Origin: Listeria grayi DSM 20601
GTDB taxonomy: Bacteria > Bacillota > Bacilli > Lactobacillales > Listeriaceae
DNA: 64,000 bases
Direction of reading: 5' to 3'
NCBI RefSeq assembly: GCF_000148995.1
Contig: NZ_GL538352.1
Location: forward strand, 310,001 to 374,000
The notes under the pieces are model-generated. The model was not told the origin of the DNA. It ran no database searches and saw only the letters and a list, made by a program, of their open reading frames with translations. How positions within the stretch are numbered: position 1 is the first letter of the stretch; each line of letters begins with the position of its first letter. A program made the position numbers and the translations under genes. Shown piece by piece: positions 50,601 to 58,478 of this stretch.

Positions 50601-53082
50601 CAATAAAGTCACTCTTACTGCCGGAACGGTAACGGATAAAGATGAGATCGAAGTGATTATCTCAGTAAAAGTGAAGGCTGATTACTCAGGAGAACTTACG
50701 AATATTGCCAATGTTACTGGCGAAGCAGTCGCGGATAAAAACGCCAGCACGAGCATTGGAAGCAGAGAAGCAAATAAAGCTTCTATTATCGCCATCAATA
50801 AAAAAATCGAGATCGGCAATACTTTTGACCCGCTTCAAAATGTTACAGCAATCGATGAAGATGGATCCGATATAACGGCCAGTCTAAAAGTGATCAGCAA
50901 CAACGTCGATCCGCTTCGAATCGGTGTTTATAAAGTTGTCTATGAAGCAGAAGCAAGAAATGGAAAAATAACAAAAGAAATCGAGATCAAGGTCATTGGT
51001 AGGGATGCAACGATCATAGCGGATGATCAAGAATTATACGTGAATGATTCTTTTGATCCGCTTGGCATTGTAACGGCAATCGACGGCGATGGAGTCAACA
51101 CAGATATTTCTCGAAACGTGCGAGTAATCAATAGTAATGTAGATACCAGTGTATCCGGAAATTATCAGGTCACTTTTGCTGTAGTTGGTATAAACGGCAA
51201 CGAGATCAGTAAAACGGTCAAAGTAAAAGTAATCGCAAATGATGCCGTTATCCAAGCCGACAATCGAATAAGTATAATCGGAGAAGATTTCGATGCACGA
51301 AAAGAAGTCCGAGCAATCGATGGCGATGGACGTGAAACGGATTTAACCGCTGATTTGAAAATCACGATGAATACCGTGGACACGCAGCATGCCGGTGAAT
51401 ATGATGTTCGTTATGAAGTTACAGGCGAGAACGGGAATCTTGTTTCTAAAACGATTCGAGTGACCATTGTCGCTAAAGATGCAGTCATTCAGGCAACAGA
51501 CAAAAAAATAGCTGTTGGCGATTCCTTTGATCCACTTAAAGACGTTACAGCAGTTGATGGGAATGGCTATGATACAGACTTGACTTCCAACATCAATATT
51601 ACTGCTAATACGGTAGATACTTCCCATCCTGGCAATTACACCGTTACGTACAGCGTCACTGGCGAAAACGGGAATGAAGTCACTAAAACGATTAATGTGG
51701 TCGTTCAAGAAAATCCAGGCGACCTGACTATTTCCAAAGAAGTTGCTAACACAAACGGTAATACAACAGCGGCGCCTGGTGATGAGATCATGTATACAAT
51801 CAAAGTGAAAAACCCTACTACTAAAGGAAATGTGCATGAAGTTGTTATCAAGGATGATCTACCGAAAGGGATCCAGCTCAATGAAGCGAGCATAAAAGTA
51901 AATCAAGAAAATGCAAGCTACGAATTAGCAGGAAACAAATTGAAACTGACCATCGGTGATATTTTGGCGAATGAAGAGAAAGTTATTACTTTCAAAGCCA
52001 AAGTGACAGCCGAAGCAGCAGTAGAGATCACAAATATCGCTAAAGTAACAGGTGTAAATACGGCCCATGATTCAGAAGCAGATGCAGTTATCGAAGGAGA
52101 ATATCAAGATGCAAGTATCTACGCATTTGATAAAACGATCCAAGTCGGAGACAAATTTGATCCGCGGAAAGCTGTAACTGCTAAAGACTCCGATGACCGC
52201 GACCTTACCGCTATGCTCCAAATCAAAGAAAACACAGTAGACACGAACCAAGTTGGCGAATACAAGGTGGTTTACGGTGTTACTGGTAAAAATAAAAAAG
52301 AAGTAGTGAAAGAAGTCAAAATCACAGTTGTTTCTAAAAATGCGATCATTGTTGTTGATGATAGCACACTAACACTTGGCGATTCCTTTGATCCAATGAA
52401 GGGTGTCCGCGCCTATGACGGTAATGTCAGCCTCGTCCAAAAAGCAGCTTCTCAAGCTACTGATATTACTTCTGCTGTTACGATCGAAAGCAACAATGTC
52501 GACACGAAAAAAGTTGGAGAATATCAAGTTGTGTATACGGTCGCAGGTTCGAATGGAATCCAAGTCAAGAAGACAAGGAAGATTTCGATATTGGCGAAAG
52601 ACGCCGTGATCAAAGCAGAAAACAGCACGATCAAAGTCGGAGAAACTTTCCAACCGCTTAAAACAGTCAAAGCCTATGACGGCGATGAAAAGCATACTGA
52701 CATCAGTGCGAAGATCGAAGTGAAACAAAACAAAGTCGATAATAAAAAAGTCGGTAGCTATCCAGTTACTTATGCAGTGGTAGGAAGCAACGGCAAAGAA
52801 ATAACGAAACAGATCGCAGTTACCGTTAAAAAAGATAAGAAACGAGATTCCTCGTCTGGCGGTACCAAACCAAAAGATCCGGAAATCAAACCTGATCCAA
52901 GTGATCCAAAAGATCCAAAAGATCCAAATCCGGTAAAAGTCACTGAAACAAAAGCTAAAAAAGCAGTGAAACGATTATTGAAGACAGGTGATGTCTCAAC
53001 GATTTACTATACAGGACTCGGATCATTGCTGATCATCGGTGCGTGGTTACTACGCAGATATAATCGTAATAACTGGATCTAA
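47644..53082 (+). CDS. Giant cell-wall surface protein: 16 Ig-like and 3 DUF11-like domains, variant sorting signal
   Basis: 1812 residues. Signal peptide (hydrophobic 8-24, likely cut after ADA near 42). Then Ig-like DUF5011-type units of about 78-85 residues, with x-D-K-x-I-x-x-G-D-x-F-D near the start, D-G-D...T-D-I/L-T in the middle and G-x-Y-x-V-x-Y-x-V-x-G-x-N-G-x-E-V at the end. Order: five Ig, DUF11-like, four Ig, DUF11-like, four Ig, DUF11-like, three Ig. The DUF11-like units begin G-[ED]-L-[ST]-I-[ST]-K and hold PGD-type and LPAGL-type motifs. A Pro/Asp/Lys linker (DPSDPKDPKDPNP) precedes LLKTGD, a membrane helix and RRYNRNN. SD GGGAGG; the ATG at 47623 is too early. Probably a wall-anchored fibrous adhesin. 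Confidence 0.9.
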   Translation: MKAKKYTIWAVTILLLLSVFIALAKPINHLYTQVNTQKSADAAEPPYFTGVEDTTIEKGSLWSPYQGVIARDPGQNNVDISGYIEVEDNVKSNKWGTYKVYYSVKSPKTGLEATAERTVKVVVSSVSKATLTVPATKEIKKGDAFSNKIAMEGIVATDGDGTNLAARVSWDSSKLDTNTIGSYPVVYSVTGQNGQEVTAVSTIKVVEGSNEVIGDATIEASDKTVTEGDTFDYYEGVKAFDGDAKHTDISANVKHQGRVNTNSPGKYQVIYRVTGANGNEVTKSITVTVTKKQETITNATIQASDKTITEGDTFDYLKDVTAKDGDAKQTDITSKLTYRGTVDTSKPGKYTITYEVTGANGNKVTQNITVTVIAKPTNLVDATIFAKNQTVYVGSTFDYKKNISAIDGDAAKTDITSKVIYQGTVNMSSPGVYPITYKVTGANGNEVSKTIQVTVIYKTGELSISKKLITATGEDFKATAVNPGDTLYYKITVTNTVANSVVEAVTVSDQLPAGLTYQADSLEVDNKKVANADLKAIHVEDLLGNKSHQITFAAKINMNTSGTITNVAGVTGKTVDNKQYEASTDVRNLENATINASDKEITVGDPFDYKKGVTAKDGDLAHTDITAKLTYDQNVNTSKAGIYTVTYKVTGKNGVEVKKAIKVTVKEKEVPVTNATITASDRTIELNESFDYMAGIKAVDGDKEKTDITNKVTHEGTVDTSKAGKYTVTYKVKGKNNNEVSISIKVTVVAKNAVITANDRSIQLGQSFDPLKEVQAKDTDGYQTDLTSKIKVKSNNVNTNKTGKYTVIYAVTGSNGNTVEKTIQVTVLPKDAEIIATDKTIHQGDAFDPKQGVSAIDGDGNNTDLTAKITIEKNTVDVSKAGQYEVTYGVIGSSKNKVVKTVKITVIANQGDLTITKKVENAAGEDLNQQTVIAGDEIIYKIKVKNPIANSAVQQVALTDTVPAGAEVQTDAVTVKGTKATPVWKGNKVTLTAGTVTDKDEIEVIISVKVKADYSGELTNIANVTGEAVADKNASTSIGSREANKASIIAINKKIEIGNTFDPLQNVTAIDEDGSDITASLKVISNNVDPLRIGVYKVVYEAEARNGKITKEIEIKVIGRDATIIADDQELYVNDSFDPLGIVTAIDGDGVNTDISRNVRVINSNVDTSVSGNYQVTFAVVGINGNEISKTVKVKVIANDAVIQADNRISIIGEDFDARKEVRAIDGDGRETDLTADLKITMNTVDTQHAGEYDVRYEVTGENGNLVSKTIRVTIVAKDAVIQATDKKIAVGDSFDPLKDVTAVDGNGYDTDLTSNINITANTVDTSHPGNYTVTYSVTGENGNEVTKTINVVVQENPGDLTISKEVANTNGNTTAAPGDEIMYTIKVKNPTTKGNVHEVVIKDDLPKGIQLNEASIKVNQENASYELAGNKLKLTIGDILANEEKVITFKAKVTAEAAVEITNIAKVTGVNTAHDSEADAVIEGEYQDASIYAFDKTIQVGDKFDPRKAVTAKDSDDRDLTAMLQIKENTVDTNQVGEYKVVYGVTGKNKKEVVKEVKITVVSKNAIIVVDDSTLTLGDSFDPMKGVRAYDGNVSLVQKAASQATDITSAVTIESNNVDTKKVGEYQVVYTVAGSNGIQVKKTRKISILAKDAVIKAENSTIKVGETFQPLKTVKAYDGDEKHTDISAKIEVKQNKVDNKKVGSYPVTYAVVGSNGKEITKQIAVTVKKDKKRDSSSGGTKPKDPEIKPDPSDPKDPKDPNPVKVTETKAKKAVKRLLKTGDVSTIYYTGLGSLLIIGAWLLRRYNRNNWI

Positions 53083-53097
53083 AACGATAGAAGCGTA

Positions 53098-53124
53098 TCA
53101 GCGGACACATTAGTTGTTCGCTGA
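53098..53124 (+). terminator. Hairpin after the giant surface protein gene
   Basis: TCAGCGGACA (53098-53107) pairs, one mismatch, with TGTTCGCTGA (53115-53124), followed by CCGCTCTTTCTT. A partial terminator at best; downstream genes could still be read. Confidence 0.5.
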
Positions 53125-53159
53125 CCGCTCTTTCTTGTTAGGAAAGGAGTGGAAGATAA

Positions 53160-53552
53160 GTGGAATACGAAGCTATCCATGTAGAAATGCTTTCGTTAGA
53201 GCAAGGTGAATTTGAAGCAAAGAATACTATCGATGCGACTGCACAAGAATTATTGCTGGGAGATCAAAAACTGCATATCCAATTAAACGTTCCATTTGCG
53301 ATCGCAGACAAACATTACCGCATTTCTGGAAAAATCAAACAGATCATTCATATCGAAAAAAATGAAAGCAACTCCTTTAAAGCATTTATGGCGGAAAGAG
53401 AAAAAACAATTTTTGTTCCTTTATTAGAAAGAATGCAACAACTGGTTGCCTCTGTCACCAAAGAAGTATGGCAGGAAGAACAAAACTGGCAATTCTCAGT
53501 GCCACAAAGAAACCCGCAGCTTCACGTCGTAGAAGATAAGACAAGGCAATAG
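53160..53552 (+). CDS. Hypothetical protein with SecB-like features
   Basis: 130 residues from GTG at 53160 (AAAGGAGTGG upstream). No signal or membrane segment. Four to five beta-strands (HVEMLSLEQGEFEA, DQKLHIQLNVPFAI, HYRISGKIKQIIHI) are followed by a long helix PLLERMQQLVASVTKEVW and a terminal strand (NWQFSV). This strand-strand-strand-helix order resembles SecB and SecB-like proteins of Firmicutes (DUF1149 group). Placed directly after a giant exported protein it might be its export chaperone. The similarity is by eye and weak. Confidence 0.45.
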   Translation: MEYEAIHVEMLSLEQGEFEAKNTIDATAQELLLGDQKLHIQLNVPFAIADKHYRISGKIKQIIHIEKNESNSFKAFMAEREKTIFVPLLERMQQLVASVTKEVWQEEQNWQFSVPQRNPQLHVVEDKTRQ

Positions 53553-53575
53553 GTGTAAAGGGGGAGAATCAAGTA

Positions 53576-53911
53576 ATGGGAATGCTCATCATGTTTCTAA
53601 CGATTAGTTACTTGATTATAAATGGGGGGATGATTGGGCTTATTATTTTCAGGTTATTCCGAAAAGGGCCTGTATGGGTGGAAAATGCAAAGCGGACTGC
53701 TCTATATAGTTCCTATATCGTTGGTCTGCTTTGTTGTTTATTGGAAGTTGGAAACGTTTTTAATGTGCTGTTTAACGGCTTAAAGTTTCGATTGAATATT
53801 TTTATATATTTATTTTGGATAACAGCGACATTTTTCATTGTATATTATGTGGCGAGAGGATTTTTTTACCGCAAGTATACGAACCAAAAAGAGAAAGGTA
53901 AGGAAATATAA
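53576..53911 (+). CDS. Small membrane protein of unknown family (A)
   Basis: 111 residues with three helices (about 3-25, 42-66, 73-95) and basic ends (FRKYTNQKEKGKE). SD GGGGGAG ten bases before ATG. No family recognised. One base separates it from the next gene, so the two are co-translated; both are of similar size and topology and may form a pair. Confidence 0.6.
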   Translation: MGMLIMFLTISYLIINGGMIGLIIFRLFRKGPVWVENAKRTALYSSYIVGLLCCLLEVGNVFNVLFNGLKFRLNIFIYLFWITATFFIVYYVARGFFYRKYTNQKEKGKEI

Positions 53912-53912
53912 A

Positions 53913-54269
53913 ATGGGGAAACATACATTTATCATTGGCAGGCTCATCAAAATTAGCGCTATCTTTTTCACTGTCATTGGGATTGTTAGCCTATATATAA
54001 TCGCTTACCAAGTGTTAACGTCTATTAATAACGAGAAAGAATTATATGAAAAACTAACGGGATATGTTTATAATGTCGTTCTACCAATGTTATTCAGTTT
54101 GATATGGCTGTTTTTCAACTATCAAATTTGGGACATTATTTTTTTAAAGATAAGAAGTAAGATAATTTATGTTTTTGTTTGCTTATTTGCAATTAGCATG
54201 TTAATTAGCGGCTTTATTGCTTTTTATACAAAAGATATTCTTTTGTATTGGCTTCATTTTATTGTTTAA
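53913..54269 (+). CDS. Small membrane protein of unknown family (B)
   Basis: 118 residues, three or four helices (about 10-34, 50-70, 78-98, and a shorter hydrophobic end). ATG at 53913 with AAAGGTAAGG upstream; a longer frame begins inside the previous gene in another frame and is not credible. Not recognised. Sits between membrane protein A and the second regulator. Confidence 0.58.
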   Translation: MGKHTFIIGRLIKISAIFFTVIGIVSLYIIAYQVLTSINNEKELYEKLTGYVYNVVLPMLFSLIWLFFNYQIWDIIFLKIRSKIIYVFVCLFAISMLISGFIAFYTKDILLYWLHFIV

Positions 54270-54288
54270 AATTTGGAGGATGATGAAA

Positions 54289-54858
54289 ATGAAAAAAACT
54301 CTCATGACGAATAAACCTTTAGCTAAACAAGAGTATTATCAAATCAACAAGAACCAGGCTTTCTTTCATAAAGGGAGTTTTTATATCTTATCAGGCATCA
54401 TTGTTTGCCTTTATAAAGAACAATTCATTGCCGCTTATCAGGCAGGGGATACTTTCTTTATGGATGAAGACATTATCCCCAACCTTACTTTTGTTGCAAA
54501 ACGGGATACACATTTAATTGCTTCGGAAGCCTATATGATAGAAGAAAAAAGGAATCAGCTGATCCATCAATTTTTCAATCAGTTATCCAGCCGTTTGGTC
54601 AACTATTCTTACCGGACGGAAGAGCGGATCACAGCATTATTTTTTACATTAGGATGCCAGATCGGTGAGGTGAAAAATAACAGCTGTACGATACCATCGA
54701 TTTTTACACAAAAAGAACTGGCTTCTTTTACAAATGTAACCAGAGAATACTATAATGCTCTATATAAGAAGTGGAAAGATGAGGCCGTTATTACTTATAG
54801 TAAGAAAAACTGGATCTTAAATAATTGGACTAGCTGGGTAGCGCGACATCAGATGTGA
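54289..54858 (+). CDS. Divergent Crp/Fnr-type regulator (cluster regulator 2)
   Basis: 189 residues from ATG at 54289 (TTTGGAGG, nine bases). Short N-terminal beta-roll (about 15-85, with KGSFYILSGIIVCLYKEQFIAAYQAGD), dimer helix (EEKRNQLIHQFFNQLSSRLVNY) and C-terminal winged helix with FTQKELASFTNVTREYYNALYKKWKDEAVI (about 143-172). It is about 40 residues shorter than regulator 1, mainly in the sensor domain, and no effector-binding residues can be recognised. Last gene of the cluster; followed by a terminator. Confidence 0.7.
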   Translation: MKKTLMTNKPLAKQEYYQINKNQAFFHKGSFYILSGIIVCLYKEQFIAAYQAGDTFFMDEDIIPNLTFVAKRDTHLIASEAYMIEEKRNQLIHQFFNQLSSRLVNYSYRTEERITALFFTLGCQIGEVKNNSCTIPSIFTQKELASFTNVTREYYNALYKKWKDEAVITYSKKNWILNNWTSWVARHQM

Positions 54859-54870
54859 GAGCCAGAAAAA

Positions 54871-54906
54871 ATGCGGAGTGGATGATTTCACGTCCGCTTT
54901 TTTTTT
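54871..54906 (+). terminator. Terminator at the right border of the accessory cluster
   Basis: GCGGA with TCCGC plus an inner GTG/CAC pair, followed by nine T residues. Confidence 0.75.
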
Positions 54907-54982
54907 ACCAGAACCATGTCTTTTAACGCGTATTCTATGATATACTTATGCAATATGAGTTTATCTAGGAGGAAGAAAAGGA

Positions 54983-56551
54983 ATGAGTCAGGATTTGCAC
55001 AAGGAAGTCCAATCTCGAAAGACATTTGCGATTATTTCTCACCCCGATGCTGGTAAAACAACAATGACAGAGCAGTTGTTATTATTCGGCGGCGTTATTC
55101 GTTCAGCGGGTACGGTAAAAGGGAAAAAATCTGGTAAATTTGCCACAAGTGATTGGATGGAAATCGAAAAACAACGCGGGATCTCTGTAACAAGTTCAGT
55201 GATGCAGTTTGATTATGAGGGATCGCGAATCAATATTTTAGATACACCGGGGCACTCGGATTTCAGTGAGGATACATATCGAACGCTTATGGCGGTCGAC
55301 AGTGCAGTTATGGTCATCGATGCTGCGAAAGGGATCGAAGCACAGACGATGAAATTGTTCAAAGTCTGCCGGATGCGTGGAATCCCAATTTTTACGTTTA
55401 TCAATAAGATGGATCGTCAAGGGAAAATGCCACTAGAACTGCTTGCAGAGTTAGAAGAAGTGCTTGGCATCGAGTCATACCCGATGAACTGGCCGATTGG
55501 TATGGGGAAAGAATTGATGGGCTTATACGACCGTTATCACCGCGTGGTAGAACAATATCGTGTGCCGGAAGAAGACCGCTTTTTAGAGTTAGGCGAAGAG
55601 GGCGATTTGAAAGCAGCAAATCCGCTGCAAGATTCTGGTTACTATCAACAAGCATTGGAAGAAATCATGTTGCTAGATGAAGCCGGAAATGAATATGATG
55701 AACAAAAGATCCAGCAAGGCGAACTAACGCCTGTATTCTTTGGTAGCGCACTTGCTAACTTTGGTGTGGAAACATTCTTGCGGACTTTTGTTAATTTTGC
55801 ACCTGCACCATCTGCGCATGAAGCAAACGTTGGCAATGTAGAAGCAAACGAAAATTATTTTTCCGGATTTGTCTTTAAAATCCAAGCGAATATGAACCCC
55901 GCTCACCGAGACAGAATCGCATTTGTACGGATTTGTTCCGGTGAATTTGATCGAGGGATGAGTGTAACACTCACTCGGACAGGAAAAGCAATCAAACTTG
56001 CGAATTCCACCCAGTTTATGGCAGACGATCGGGAAACGCTGAATCGGGCCGTAGCTGGAGATATCATCGGATTATATGATACTGGGAATTATCAGATTGG
56101 TGATACGATCACAAATGGACCAAAACAACTACAGTTTGAAAAATTACCACAGTTTACACCGGAATTATTTATGAAAGTCTCTGCTAAAAATGTCATGAAG
56201 CAAAAGCATTTCCATAAAGGCGTGGAACAGCTTGTTCAAGAAGGTGCGATCCAGCTCTTCAAGACATGGCGTTTGGAAGAATATATCATTGGTGCCGTTG
56301 GACAACTTCAATTTGAAGTTTTTGAACATCGGATGCGCAATGAGTATAATTCGGAGATCATTATGGAACCAATCGGTAAAAAGATCGCCCGCTGGATCCG
56401 CGAAGAAGATGTCGATGAAAAACTTTCGACTGCACGGAGCATGCTAGTGAAAGACAGATTCGATCAGCCGCTATTCTTATTTGAAAATGAGTTTGCAGTA
56501 AATTGGTTCAAGGATAAAAATCCGGATATCGAACTGACTTCGCTGCTCTAA
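54983..56551 (+). CDS. prfC: Peptide chain release factor 3
   Basis: GTPase that recycles RF1/RF2 from the ribosome. 522 residues. G1 [13 protein letters not shown] (about 19-31), G3 [15 protein letters not shown]4 INKMDR, then domain II (from about 295) and the C-terminal domain III with the [14 protein letters not shown] segment. SD TAGGAGG. Housekeeping gene that closes the accessory cluster on the right; lmo0988 equivalent. Confidence 0.96.
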   Translation: MSQDLHKEVQSRKTFAIISHPDAGKTTMTEQLLLFGGVIRSAGTVKGKKSGKFATSDWMEIEKQRGISVTSSVMQFDYEGSRINILDTPGHSDFSEDTYRTLMAVDSAVMVIDAAKGIEAQTMKLFKVCRMRGIPIFTFINKMDRQGKMPLELLAELEEVLGIESYPMNWPIGMGKELMGLYDRYHRVVEQYRVPEEDRFLELGEEGDLKAANPLQDSGYYQQALEEIMLLDEAGNEYDEQKIQQGELTPVFFGSALANFGVETFLRTFVNFAPAPSAHEANVGNVEANENYFSGFVFKIQANMNPAHRDRIAFVRICSGEFDRGMSVTLTRTGKAIKLANSTQFMADDRETLNRAVAGDIIGLYDTGNYQIGDTITNGPKQLQFEKLPQFTPELFMKVSAKNVMKQKHFHKGVEQLVQEGAIQLFKTWRLEEYIIGAVGQLQFEVFEHRMRNEYNSEIIMEPIGKKIARWIREEDVDEKLSTARSMLVKDRFDQPLFLFENEFAVNWFKDKNPDIELTSLL

Positions 56552-56562
56552 GTAAGAAGCAG

Positions 56563-56592
56563 TTGACTTTTAACTGAGCAGCATGCTATTAT
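56563..56592 (+). promoter_or_regulatory. Promoter of the Mn2+ riboswitch and first TerC gene
   Basis: TTGACT (56563-56568), 18-bp spacer, extended -10 TGCTATTAT (TATTAT 56587-56592). Overlaps the region just after the prfC stop. Confidence 0.7.
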
Positions 56593-56624
56593 TTAGTTAT
56601 TAATTGAATAGTACTTTGACATGT

Positions 56625-56766
56625 GTCAAAGGGGAGTAGCATCAAATCCAGGACTGGATTTGAGATAAAGTCGTCATTACGTGGCATCCGTGCCATCGGT
56701 TTTATCAACATTTAAAATGTCAGCGAGACCTTTGCCCTTATTTATAGGGTGGGTCTCGTTTTTTTA
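56625..56766 (+). ncRNA. yybP-ykoY manganese riboswitch with terminator
   Basis: Conserved core elements of the Mn2+-sensing yybP-ykoY motif are present in order: TCAAAGGGGAGTAGC (56626-56640), GTCGTCATTACG (56670-56681), the CATCGGTTTTATCAAC pairing partner and CAGCGAGACCTTTGCC (56721-56736). The last part forms a terminator, CGAGACC with GGTCTCG (56724-56730 and 56752-56758), before a T run. Mn2+ binding is expected to prevent termination and switch on the TerC gene. Confidence 0.92.
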
Positions 56767-56809
56767 TTGTCAGACCTAGCGCAAGGAAAAGACAAAGGAG
56801 GATATTTAA

Positions 56810-57565
56810 ATGGATATGTCGATGATTTTAGAATATGGGTGGGTGCTACTTGTCTTGATCGGTTTGGAAGGCATACTGGCAGCAGATAATGCAGTTGTGA
56901 TGGCGGTAATGGTAAAACATTTGCCTCCAAAAGAACAGAAAAAAGCATTGTTTTACGGCTTGCTTGGTGCTTTCGTTTTCCGTTTCACTGCATTGTTCTT
57001 GATTTCCTTTTTAGCAAATGTTTGGCAGGTACAAGCACTAGGAGCAGCTTACTTGTTATACATTGCCGGAAATCATTTGTGGAAAAATCGCAAAGGGCAT
57101 GAAGCAGGATCGGAACAAGATAAAGCGAAAAAATCTGGATTTTGGATGACCGTGCTAAAAGTAGAAATTGCTGACATCGCTTTTGCGATCGACTCGATGC
57201 TTGCGGCGGTCGCACTGGCGATCACATTGCCGAAAACAGGTTTTGGACATATTGGCGGAATCGACACTGGGCAGTTCGCGATCATGTTTTTAGGCGGATT
57301 GATCGGGCTTGTTATCATCCGTTTTGCCGCAACACAGTTTGTAAAGCTATTGAAAACCTATCCGAAGTTGGAAACGGCAGCTTTTCTGATCGTCGGTTGG
57401 GTTGGCGTGAAATTAGTTATTTACACGCTAGCACATCCAAGCCTAGGAGTGATCGACCATCATTTCCCAGAATCCACCATGTGGAAACTGATTTTTTGGG
57501 GCGTGATGATCGGGCTAGTCGTATGGGGCTGGTTGACTTCGAGAATGACACGGACCGAACAGTAG
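56810..57565 (+). CDS. TerC-family membrane protein (YkoY/MeeY-like), riboswitch-controlled
   Basis: 251 residues, seven helices. TerC signatures: EGILAADNAVVMAVMVKHLP (about 20-39, with the conserved Asp-Asn) and EIADIAFAIDSMLAAVALA (second Asp pair). In B. subtilis the riboswitch-controlled homologue exports Mn2+ and helps metallate secreted enzymes. SD AAGGAGG. The upstream yybP-ykoY element makes Mn2+ export the best reading. A paralogue follows. Confidence 0.9.
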   Translation: MDMSMILEYGWVLLVLIGLEGILAADNAVVMAVMVKHLPPKEQKKALFYGLLGAFVFRFTALFLISFLANVWQVQALGAAYLLYIAGNHLWKNRKGHEAGSEQDKAKKSGFWMTVLKVEIADIAFAIDSMLAAVALAITLPKTGFGHIGGIDTGQFAIMFLGGLIGLVIIRFAATQFVKLLKTYPKLETAAFLIVGWVGVKLVIYTLAHPSLGVIDHHFPESTMWKLIFWGVMIGLVVWGWLTSRMTRTEQ

Positions 57566-57594
57566 AAAAAATGCATATAAATGCTTATTTTTCA

Positions 57595-57640
57595 GGCAAG
57601 TGGGTACTTCTAAATAGAGAAGCGCCGACTTGCCAGTTTT
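57595..57640 (+). terminator. Hairpin between the two TerC-family genes
   Basis: GGCAAGT (57595-57601) pairs with ACTTGCC (57628-57634) and an inner CTTCT/AGAAG pair extends it; TTTT follows. Weak terminator, suggesting the second gene has its own promoter. Confidence 0.5.
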
Positions 57641-57707
57641 GATAAAAAGTTATTCTTTTTCCAGCATTTATATGGTAAAGTAATGACAGAATGAAAGGTG
57701 AATGACT

Positions 57708-58478
57708 ATGGATATCTCACTTTGGGGCGAATACATCTTTGTGTTTTTTGTGCTCGTGGCATTAGAAGGCATTCTCTCTGCGGATAATGCAGTCGTTATG
57801 GCTGTGATCGTAAAGGCGCTTCCGCATGAAAAGCAGAAGAAAGCATTATTTTATGGGCTGCTGGGCGCGCTCGTTTTTCGTTTGATTGCCCTTTTACTGA
57901 TCTCGTTTTTAGTGAAAGTTTGGGAAATCCAAGCGATCGGGGCATTGTATTTATTATATCTGGCCATCAAGCATATGCTTGATCTGCGCCGGGAAAATGC
58001 GGGAATAAAAAAAGAAGAGGAAACTCCGAAACCTGCGAAATCCTTTTGGGGAACAGTAGCGAAAGTGGAATTTACAGATATTGCTTTTGCGATCGATTCG
58101 ATGCTTGCTGCGGCGGCATTGGTAGTTGGCCTTCCTCAGCTAGGTGATTTTCATATTGGAGGAATGAACGGCGGCCAATTCATTGTGATGTTTTTAGGCG
58201 GGATCGCTGGGTTGATTGTGATTCGTTTTGCGGCAACGCAAGTGATCAAATTATTAGACCGTTATCCGACTCTCGAAACAGCCGCATTTTTGATCGTAGG
58301 CTGGGTCGGGATAAAACTAGCTGTGAGCACGCTTGCTCATCCTGCAGTACATGCTATTCCAGAATCGTTTCCTGAGAGTACGTTATGGAAGGCGATATTT
58401 TGGGTTGTCATGATAATGATAGCTTTAGGTGGTTATATAATTGCGAGAAGAAAAGAACGATCCTCTAAAAAAGAATGA
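57708..58478 (+). CDS. TerC-family membrane protein (second copy)
   Basis: 256 residues, same seven-helix layout: EGILSADNAVVMAVIVKALP and EFTDIAFAIDSMLAAAALV. Closely related to the upstream copy but with a longer charged cytoplasmic loop (RRENAGIKKEEETPKPAKS, about 95-112). No second riboswitch is visible in the 142-base gap, so its control differs. ATG at 57708 preferred over 57702 for its spacing to AAAGGTGA. Likely another metal exporter. Its end overlaps the next gene by 38 bases. Confidence 0.88.
   Translation: MDISLWGEYIFVFFVLVALEGILSADNAVVMAVIVKALPHEKQKKALFYGLLGALVFRLIALLLISFLVKVWEIQAIGALYLLYLAIKHMLDLRRENAGIKKEEETPKPAKSFWGTVAKVEFTDIAFAIDSMLAAAALVVGLPQLGDFHIGGMNGGQFIVMFLGGIAGLIVIRFAATQVIKLLDRYPTLETAAFLIVGWVGIKLAVSTLAHPAVHAIPESFPESTLWKAIFWVVMIMIALGGYIIARRKERSSKKE

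Noticed and set aside
51343-51837. Long minus-strand open frames inside the giant surface protein gene (also 48013-48411, 50083-50373)
   Set aside because: They are mirror frames of the repetitive coding sequence, have no SD and give cysteine- and serine-rich translations without domains.
47644-53082. Repeated DNA resembling a satellite or CRISPR-like array
   Set aside because: The periodicity (about 235-250 bp) is fully explained by diverged protein domains in one open reading frame; no short identical repeats with unique spacers.
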